Source: Pseudomonadota bacterium | GTDB lineage: Bacteria > Pseudomonadota > Alphaproteobacteria > Rhizobiales > Xanthobacteraceae | Assembly (NCBI GenBank): GCA_963205465.1 | Contig: CAUJKG010000129.1 | Span: forward strand, 1-11,336 | DNA: 11,336 bases | Direction of reading: 5' to 3' | In this document: piece by piece, positions 1 through 5,130 of the stretch | Position numbering within the stretch: the first letter of the stretch is position 1 | Layout of the letters: each line of letters opens with the position of its first letter | Notes under the pieces: model-generated | Seen by the model: only the letters and a program-made list of their open reading frames with translations | What the model was told of the DNA's origin: nothing | The model's database searches: none | Program-made: the position numbers and the translations under genes

Positions 1-117
1 TGCGGGATAACCCGTAGTACCGAAGCGTCCGCTCATGTCTTTCGTGACAAAATCCATCGCTCAGGCATGTATTCGGGCCGGTTCGTAAGCCGCGGTCCGC
101 GTTTTTGCCCGTAGATC
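1..117 (+). pseudogene. mnmG: end of the N-terminal part of mnmG, cut off by an in-frame TAG
   Basis: Read in the same frame as the following mnmG segment, this stretch encodes recognisable MnmG sequence: an opening CGIT, then HRSGMYSG, then GPRFCP. The family normally continues CPSIEDK. Here the Ser codon position is TAG (112-114), and the Glu two codons later is GTG (Val). The conserved Cys just before it (codon 106-108) corresponds to a cysteine reported as important for tRNA modification in E. coli MnmG. The upstream half of the gene lies outside the window, so I cannot tell whether it carries other lesions. TAG is a normal stop here, since rsmG, the yggS homologue and the cNMP-domain gene all end with it, so codon reassignment is unlikely. 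Possible explanations are a real nonsense mutation, a split gene, or a base-call or assembly error. Confidence 0.75.
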
Positions 118-1140
118 GTGGACAAGATCGTGCGCTTCGGCGAGCGCGACGGCCATCAGATTTTTCTAGAGCCCGAAGGGCTCGACGATGACACGGTCTA
201 TCCGAACGGCATTTCGACCTCGCTTCCCGAGGACGTGCAGCTCGCACTGCTCGCGACCATTCCAGGCCTCGAGAACGTCGCGATGAAGCGTTGCGGCTAT
301 GCAATCGAATACGACCACGTCGATCCGCGCGAGTTGATCGCTTCGCTCGAAACCAAGAAGATTCCCGGGCTGTTCCTGGCCGGGCAGATCAACGGTACCA
401 CGGGCTACGAAGAGGCTGCGGCACAGGGACTTGTGGCGGGTCTGAACGCGGCCCGCCGCGCCGGCGGCGGCGGCGCGATCATCTTCGATCGTACCGAAGC
501 CTATCTCGGCGTCATGATCGACGACCTGATCACCCGTGGCGTGACCGAGCCCTACCGCATGTTCACGTCGCGCGCGGAATATCGTTTGGCGCTGCGCGCT
601 GACAATGCCGATCAACGCCTGACCGCAAAAGGCATTGCGCTTGGCTGCGTCGGAGCCATTCGCGCCAAAGCCTTTGGCCAGAAAGCCGAAGCGTTGCGGG
701 CTGCGCGCGAAGCGGCTGATGCCGTATCGGTCACGCCGAATGAAGCCGCCCATTCCGGTATCGCGTTGAACCATGATGGTCAGCGCCGTACCGCATTCGA
801 ACTTCTGTCCTACGCATCCATCACCCGCGATCAGGTCGCAAAAATCTGGCCGGGGATCGCCGCGCTCACGCCAGCCATTGCCGAACAGCTCGAAATCGAT
901 GCGAAGTATTCGGTCTATCTCGAACGCCAGCGCGAGGATGCCGAACGCTTTCGCCGCGACGAGTCTCTAGGCTTGCCGGAGACCATGGATTTCGAGGCCA
1001 TTCCGGGTCTTTCCAACGAGCTTCGCGCAAAGCTCAAGACCGTGCGTCCGCGTACGCTGGGCCACGCCAACCGGATCGAAGGCATGACGCCGGCCGCGCT
1101 GGGATTGCTCGCGTTACATGCGCGCCGCAAGGCCGGATGA
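118..1140 (+). CDS. mnmG: MnmG (GidA), C-terminal part of an interrupted gene
   Basis: MnmG is an FAD-dependent cytoplasmic enzyme that, with MnmE, installs the (carboxymethyl)aminomethyl group on U34 of certain tRNAs. This open segment of 340 residues is the C-terminal half of a protein that is usually about 620-630 residues long. Visible family motifs are HQIFLEPEG (13-21), YPNGISTSLP (28-37), the FAD-contacting AGQINGTTGYEEAAAQG (88-104), YRMFTSRAEYRL (146-157), and the helical C-terminal domain used for tRNA and MnmE contacts. Homology continues upstream across an in-frame TAG at 112-114, so the GTG at 118 is the first possible start after the break rather than a native start. It has no Shine-Dalgarno sequence. 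The fragment lacks the N-terminal dinucleotide-binding domain and should not be active alone. One further oddity is RCGYAIEYD, where the family has RPGYAIEYD. The stop overlaps the rsmG start (ATGA), which fits the usual mnmG-rsmG operon. Confidence 0.85.
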   Translation: MDKIVRFGERDGHQIFLEPEGLDDDTVYPNGISTSLPEDVQLALLATIPGLENVAMKRCGYAIEYDHVDPRELIASLETKKIPGLFLAGQINGTTGYEEAAAQGLVAGLNAARRAGGGGAIIFDRTEAYLGVMIDDLITRGVTEPYRMFTSRAEYRLALRADNADQRLTAKGIALGCVGAIRAKAFGQKAEALRAAREAADAVSVTPNEAAHSGIALNHDGQRRTAFELLSYASITRDQVAKIWPGIAALTPAIAEQLEIDAKYSVYLERQREDAERFRRDESLGLPETMDFEAIPGLSNELRAKLKTVRPRTLGHANRIEGMTPAALGLLALHARRKAG

Positions 1141-1778
1141 CCGACCTCGATCGCCTCGCAAAGGATCGCGACGCCGCACTCCGGCTTACCCCTGTTTCAC
1201 GTGAAACGGCGGCGCGGCTCGATCTATTTGTCGAGCATCTTCTGAAGTGGCAACGCGTGGTGCAGCTTGTGGCTCCCTCGACGCTGCAGGAAATCTGGAC
1301 GCGCCATATTGCCGACAGCCTGCAGCTGCTTCCGTATATCGGCGAGGCAAAAGAACTTGTGGATGTCGGAAGCGGTGGTGGATTTCCCGGTCTCATTCTT
1401 TCGATTGCCGCGCCTGAGAAAAAATTCCGCCTGATCGAGAGCGATACCCGCAAGGCATCCTTTCTGCGCGAGGCTTCCCGCATCGCAGAATCTACGGCGG
1501 AAGTTTATGCCGAAAGGGTCGAGTCGGCGGCGAAACGGATCAGCACAGATATTCACATGGTAACGGCAAGGGCCTTTGCGCCGCTGCCAAAACTGCTAGA
1601 CCTCACCGCGCCGTTCCTGGAGCGCGGTGCCCGGGCGGCATTTCTGAAATCACAAGATATAGATGAAGAATTGACTATAGCCGCTAAATCTTGGAAATTT
1701 AACTATCAATTAAGGAACAGCGTAACCGATCCGCGTGGTAGAATCCTCCTGATCGAAACGCTTGAGCGGCGCAGCTAG
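1137..1778 (+). CDS. rsmG: RsmG (GidB), 16S rRNA m7G527 methyltransferase
   Basis: RsmG transfers a methyl group from S-adenosylmethionine to N7 of G527 in 16S rRNA. In several bacteria its loss gives low-level streptomycin resistance. The 213 residues match the usual length. Visible motifs are the N-terminal PVSRET (19-24), RHIADS (56-61), the SAM-binding VDVGSGGGFPG (75-85), and a C-terminal DPRGRILLIE typical of the family. The ATG overlaps the mnmG stop as ATGA, suggesting translational coupling. The gene carries two non-coding signals within its sequence. A parS-like palindrome lies under the VSRET codons (1193-1208). A markedly AT-rich patch (1641-1720) uses codons unlike the rest of the gene (ATA, TTA, AGG, TCT) and contains a CtrA-type motif. 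The protein in that patch still aligns in style with the family (FLKSQDID), so it looks functional. Confidence 0.95.
   Translation: MTDLDRLAKDRDAALRLTPVSRETAARLDLFVEHLLKWQRVVQLVAPSTLQEIWTRHIADSLQLLPYIGEAKELVDVGSGGGFPGLILSIAAPEKKFRLIESDTRKASFLREASRIAESTAEVYAERVESAAKRISTDIHMVTARAFAPLPKLLDLTAPFLERGARAAFLKSQDIDEELTIAAKSWKFNYQLRNSVTDPRGRILLIETLERRS
1193..1208. other. parS: parS centromere site inside rsmG
   Basis: The 16-mer TGTTTCACGTGAAACG differs from the widely conserved bacterial parS TGTTTCACGTGAAACA only at its last base. Its central 14 bases form a perfect palindrome. It lies 588 bp upstream of parA and about 1.4 kb from parB, where ParB would be expected to load and spread. The site encodes Val-Ser-Arg-Glu-Thr of RsmG using GTT, TCA and CGT codons in a gene that mostly prefers G- or C-ending codons, consistent with the DNA sequence itself being under selection. 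I saw no second site of this quality in the window. Confidence 0.85.
1641..1720 (+). promoter_or_regulatory. AT-rich patch in 3' rsmG, candidate parAB promoter region
   Basis: By hand count these 80 bases contain 24 G or C (30%), against about 60% around them. The patch ends 75 bp before the parA start codon. It contains a possible -35 hexamer TTGACT (1671-1676), but no convincing -10 hexamer follows at 16-18 bp (GAAATT at 17 bp is weak). It also contains the TTAA-N7-TTAA motif listed separately. A promoter for parAB within the end of rsmG is my inference from composition and position. Confidence 0.4.
1699..1713 (+). promoter_or_regulatory. CtrA-type box TTAA-N7-TTAA upstream of parA
   Basis: TTAA at 1699-1702 and TTAA at 1710-1713 are separated by exactly seven bases, matching the core consensus bound by the alphaproteobacterial cell-cycle response regulator CtrA. 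The base after the second half is G, whereas the extended consensus prefers C. TTAA is rare in this G+C-rich sequence, and I noticed no other correctly spaced pair. The box lies 82 bp before the parA start codon and within the AT-rich patch. Binding by CtrA is inferred only from the match. Confidence 0.5.
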
Positions 1779-1795
1779 CGCCTTCGGATGCGGCC

Positions 1796-2626
1796 ATGAC
1801 CCACTCGTTACGTCCCCGTGTTCTTTCGCTCGCCAACCAGAAAGGCGGGGTCGGCAAGACCACGACGGCCATCAATCTCGGCACCGCGCTTGCCGCCATC
1901 GGCGAGCGGGTACTGATCGTGGACCTCGACCCTCAGGGTAACGCCTCGACCGGGCTCGGGATCGATCGCAAGGATCGGGACCGTTCCACCTTCGACGTGC
2001 TGGTCGGCGAATCGGAGATGCGCGAAACGATTCGCGAGACGGCGGTGCCGGGGCTGCACATTGCGCCCTCGACCATGGATCTCTCCGGCCTCGAGCTTTC
2101 GCTCGCGACGGTGAAGGACCGCGCCTTCCGGCTGCGCGACGCGCTAGGAAAACTTTCCGGTCCGTCGCGCGGCGCCGACGGCAAGCTCACTGCAGGAGGA
2201 TATTCCTATGTGCTGGTGGACTGCCCGCCCTCGCTGAATCTTCTCACCATCAATGCCATGGCGGCGTCCGACGCTGTGCTCGTGCCGCTGCAATGCGAGT
2301 TCTTCGCGCTGGAAGGTCTTTCGCAGCTTCTGAAGACGGTCGATCAGGTGAAGATGAGCCTGAACCCGAATCTTTCGATCCACGGCATCGTGCTCACCAT
2401 GTATGACGCGCGCAACAATCTCTCCGATCAGGTTGTTGCCGACGTTCGGCAGTTCATGGGCAAGAAGGTTTTCGACACCGTGATCCCGCGCAACGTGCGT
2501 GTCTCGGAAGCGCCGTCGCACGGCAAGCCGGTGTTGCTCTACGACCTGAAGTGCGTCGGCAGTCAGGCTTATCTGAAGCTCGCATCCGAAATCGTGCAGC
2601 GCGAACGCGCGCTTGCCGCCGCGTAA
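1796..2626 (+). CDS. parA: ParA, chromosome-partitioning ATPase
   Basis: ParA is a deviant-Walker ATPase that binds non-specific DNA as an ATP dimer and moves or tethers ParB-parS complexes during origin segregation. The protein has 276 residues, close to the chromosomal ParA length. It shows the deviant Walker A KGGVGKTT (16-23) with the signature lysine, the A' segment VLIVDLDPQGN (39-49), and Walker B YVLVDCPPS (138-146). The C-terminal region includes VIPRNVRVSEAPSHGKP, typical of Soj/ParA. The chosen ATG follows rsmG by 17 bp. No strong Shine-Dalgarno is visible, but the reading frame and the position of the Walker motif support it. It forms a unit with parB (27 bp gap). A regulatory region may lie in the AT-rich end of rsmG. 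Confidence 0.96.
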   Translation: MTHSLRPRVLSLANQKGGVGKTTTAINLGTALAAIGERVLIVDLDPQGNASTGLGIDRKDRDRSTFDVLVGESEMRETIRETAVPGLHIAPSTMDLSGLELSLATVKDRAFRLRDALGKLSGPSRGADGKLTAGGYSYVLVDCPPSLNLLTINAMAASDAVLVPLQCEFFALEGLSQLLKTVDQVKMSLNPNLSIHGIVLTMYDARNNLSDQVVADVRQFMGKKVFDTVIPRNVRVSEAPSHGKPVLLYDLKCVGSQAYLKLASEIVQRERALAAA

Positions 2627-2653
2627 GCGAGAGCGCGGGGAGGAAGAAGCGAG

Positions 2654-3538
2654 ATGGCTATGGCGGAAGAACGCTCACGACTGGGACGGGGACTGGCGGC
2701 GCTGATCGGCGACGTCGGCGATGAATCGGCGGCGATCGATCGCGCGCGCGGCCAGAAGCGCGTGCCGATCGAATTTCTGCGCGCCAATCCGAAGAATCCG
2801 CGCAAACAGTTCGATGAGGAAGAACTCGAGAACCTTTCGTCTTCGATCCGCGAAAAGGGAATCCTGCAACCGATTCTGGTCCGGCCGGTTGCGGGCAGAA
2901 AAGACTCCTACGAGATCATCGCCGGCGAACGCCGTTGGCGCGCGGCGCAGCGCGCGGGCGTGCATGACGTGCCGGTCACGCTGCTCGAAATCAACGACAA
3001 GGAAGCGCTCGAAATCGCGATTGTCGAAAACGTCCAGCGCGCGGACCTCAACCCGCTCGAAGAGGCGATGGGCTACGAGAACCTGGTCGAGCAGTTTCAC
3101 TACACCCAGAATGATCTCGCCAAGGTCGTCGGCAAAAGCCGCAGCCATATCGCCAACACGCTGCGTCTTCTGAAGCTGCCGGAAAGCGTCAAGAAATATC
3201 TTTCCGAAGGCAAGCTCACTGCAGGCCACGGCCGCGCCCTGCTTTCGCATGATGATCCCGAAGCCCTCGCAAAAGCCATTGTCGATGGCGGCGGCATGAA
3301 TGTGCGCGAACTCGAAGCGCTGACGCCGGAAGATCGCAAGACCGCCAAAAGCAAGGCGGCCGCAAAAGCGAAGCCGGCGAAGTCGGCGGATATCCGGGCG
3401 CTGGAGAAGCGGTTGGTCGATCAGCTCGGCATGTCGGTCGCGATCAACAACCGCGGATCGAAGGGCGAGCTCAAGATCAAATACAAGTCGCTCGAGCAGC
3501 TCGATGCGGTCTGCCGCAAGCTCGGTATAAGCGACTAA
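2654..3538 (+). CDS. parB: ParB, chromosome-partitioning CTPase and parS-binding protein
   Basis: ParB binds parS, closes as a CTP-dependent clamp and spreads along DNA to form the partition complex acted on by ParA. The protein has 294 residues. In order it contains an N-terminal LGRGLAALI (10-18), the usual ParA-stimulating peptide, and the CTP-binding motif GERRWRAA (91-98). The second nucleotide-binding motif ENVQRADLNPLEEA (125-138) follows, then a helix-turn-helix for parS from about 151 to 172 including GKSRSHIAN. After a Lys/Ala-rich linker (about 229-244) comes the C-terminal dimerisation domain. The ATG at 2654 is preceded by a good GGGGAGGA sequence (2637-2644). A second ATG two codons later (2660) is a possible alternative. 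The gene shares the parA operon and ends in a terminator facing holA. Confidence 0.97.
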   Translation: MAMAEERSRLGRGLAALIGDVGDESAAIDRARGQKRVPIEFLRANPKNPRKQFDEEELENLSSSIREKGILQPILVRPVAGRKDSYEIIAGERRWRAAQRAGVHDVPVTLLEINDKEALEIAIVENVQRADLNPLEEAMGYENLVEQFHYTQNDLAKVVGKSRSHIANTLRLLKLPESVKKYLSEGKLTAGHGRALLSHDDPEALAKAIVDGGGMNVRELEALTPEDRKTAKSKAAAKAKPAKSADIRALEKRLVDQLGMSVAINNRGSKGELKIKYKSLEQLDAVCRKLGISD

Positions 3539-3562
3539 AAGCCCTTATTTCATTAGGCTTTT
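3537..3562. terminator. bidirectional terminator between parB and holA
   Basis: AAAAGCC (3537-3543) and GGCTTTT (3556-3562) form a 7-bp stem around a 12-base AT-rich loop. Each strand ends its stem in a run of four T, so it can serve both converging transcripts. The stem includes part of the parB stop codon, and the loop contains the holA stop codon (3553-3555, read on the minus strand). The stem is short and has only three G-C pairs, so its strength is uncertain. Confidence 0.65.
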
Positions 3563-4575
3563 CGCTTGCCGCGTTCGGCCAGCGAAAGAATGGCGCGTTC
3601 CGCAATCGTATCCGCGAGTGCAGACGAACGGCGCGATTCCAGTTCCGCGTCGCCGAACGAAGCCAGCGCGCTTTCGATCGAGCGCGAGCCGAGACGGCGC
3701 AGTGCGCGCTTGTGATCGTCGACGCGGCGCCAGAATACCCGGTTGCGCTTGATGACGGTTTCGGTGTCCTCGCCGCTTTCGATCTGCAGACTCATTTTAT
3801 GAAGCTGCGCGAGATGCCGGATCGCCGCATTAATGATGCTCGCCGGCGAAGTGCCGGATTCGCGGGCCTGTGCAAAGGCACGGAGCGCGGCCCTGGCATC
3901 GCCTGCGCTTGCGGCATCTAAAAGATCGTCGAGCGCAAGCCCGGAAGCGTCGGCGACCACGGCGCGCACGTCGGCGAGCGTGATCTTCTTGGTATCTCCG
4001 GCGTAGAAAATGAGCTTTTCGATTTCAGCGCGGGTGGCGAGGCGATCCGAACCAACGAGGCTTACGAGCGCTTCCTTTGCGTCGCGGTCGATTGCAAGAC
4101 CGGCGCGCAACACGGAGCTGTCGATCAGCGCGCCGATGGTGCGGGCGTCGTCGTCGTAACAGGGAATCACCGCGCAGGACTTCGCCGCCTCGCAGGCACT
4201 GCGCAGCGGCGCGTTCTTCGCAAGATCGCCGGCTTCGATGGCGATCAGTGTTTCCGCGGCGGGATCGGCCAAGAGCGGCTTCAGTCCCTCGACGAAGGAG
4301 CGGCTGCCGGCGCGCACATGGAGAATGCGCTTGTCGCCGAACAGGCCGATGGTGCGAGCTTCGTCGGAAAGTTTTCCGGGATCGGAAGCCAGCGCGTCAC
4401 CCTCGAGCGTGACCACCGTGAAGTCATCCGCGGATTTTCCGCGCGTGTTTTTGAGCAACGTCTCGATGCGTTCGCTGACCAGACCGCGGTTGGGTCCATA
4501 GATCAGCACCACCGGATAGCGCGGATCCGGATCTTCGACGAAGGAATCGTAGTCGCCTCTGGGAAGCGCGACCAT
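3553..4575 (-). CDS. holA: HolA, DNA polymerase III delta subunit
   Basis: The delta subunit belongs to the clamp loader and opens the beta sliding clamp. The 340 residues match the alphaproteobacterial length. The N-terminus reads MVAL, followed shortly by YPVVLIYGPNRGLVSERIETLL, the typical start of the family. Later come LASDPGKLSDEARTIGLFGDKRI and a C-terminal helical collar domain with an IINAAIRHLAQLHKM segment. No catalytic ATP-binding motif is expected or seen, since delta does not hydrolyse ATP. It lies 12 bp after lptE in the leuS-lptE-holA operon, an order common in alphaproteobacteria, and converges on parB with only 14 bp between the stop codons. Confidence 0.94.
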   Translation of the reverse strand: MVALPRGDYDSFVEDPDPRYPVVLIYGPNRGLVSERIETLLKNTRGKSADDFTVVTLEGDALASDPGKLSDEARTIGLFGDKRILHVRAGSRSFVEGLKPLLADPAAETLIAIEAGDLAKNAPLRSACEAAKSCAVIPCYDDDARTIGALIDSSVLRAGLAIDRDAKEALVSLVGSDRLATRAEIEKLIFYAGDTKKITLADVRAVVADASGLALDDLLDAASAGDARAALRAFAQARESGTSPASIINAAIRHLAQLHKMSLQIESGEDTETVIKRNRVFWRRVDDHKRALRRLGSRSIESALASFGDAELESRRSSALADTIAERAILSLAERGKRKA

Positions 4576-4587
4576 CGTGAAGGTCTT

Positions 4588-5130
4588 TTAGGTTCGGGTC
4601 AGGAAATAAGAGGCCAGCCGCGAGCGAATCTGCTCGGCGACAAGCTTGGCGGCGCGGTTCTGCGCATCGCGAACTGCGCGCGACGCGGCAAAGCGCTGTT
4701 GCGAGCGGTCGAGCGAAATGCGCGCGGTCGCCTTTTCCGAGAGCACGATGCGGTCGTTCGCGACATCGAGCACGCGATAGGTAACATCGAGCACGACGAT
4801 TTCCGAGGTCGCGCGGCCGGAGGCGACGTCGACCAGCGGCGTCTGCGAGCTCGACGTGATCGTCATCGCAAGTTTGTAGGGTGCGCCGACCGGATTGCCC
4901 TGGCCGCCGGTGAGTTCGAAAATCAGGTCGTTGCGGATTTCCTGTCCAAGGCGGCCGCTGATTTCGAGAATCTCGACCTGTCGCAATTCGTCGCGGAGCT
5001 TCGCCCCGGCGCCGAACAAGGTGGACTGGCCATACATCGGCTGGAAGCAGCCGCCGAGCGTTCCCGCCAACAGCAGGATCGCCGCAAGTTTCGGCCAAGC
5101 CTTTGATTTTGCTAGCTTACGCAACGACAT
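4588..5130 (-). CDS. lptE: LptE, LPS-assembly lipoprotein
   Basis: LptE is an outer-membrane lipoprotein that plugs the LptD barrel and helps insert lipopolysaccharide into the outer leaflet. The protein has 180 residues. It begins with a basic n-region (RKLAKSK), a hydrophobic stretch (about 14-25) and a lipobox LGGC (25-28), so Cys28 would be the lipidated first residue of the mature protein. FQPMYG directly after the cysteine is characteristic of alphaproteobacterial LptE. A charged helical C-terminus (RFAASRAVRDAQNRAAKLVAEQIRSR in pieces) matches the family's end. The start codon lies inside the 3' end of leuS, overlapping by 14 bp, which suggests translational coupling. holA follows after 12 bp. 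Placement between leuS and holA mirrors the arrangement in other proteobacteria. Confidence 0.92.
   Translation of the reverse strand: MSLRKLAKSKAWPKLAAILLLAGTLGGCFQPMYGQSTLFGAGAKLRDELRQVEILEISGRLGQEIRNDLIFELTGGQGNPVGAPYKLAMTITSSSQTPLVDVASGRATSEIVVLDVTYRVLDVANDRIVLSEKATARISLDRSQQRFAASRAVRDAQNRAAKLVAEQIRSRLASYFLTRT

Noticed and set aside
112..114. Recoding of TAG as a sense codon
   Set aside because: Several other genes in the window end naturally in TAG, so a global reassignment is not supported. Local suppression remains possible but unproven.
1..1800. A replication origin next to mnmG-rsmG
   Set aside because: The gene neighbourhood is origin-like, but I found no cluster of DnaA boxes (TTATCCACA-type) in the window. 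The AT-rich patch alone is not enough.
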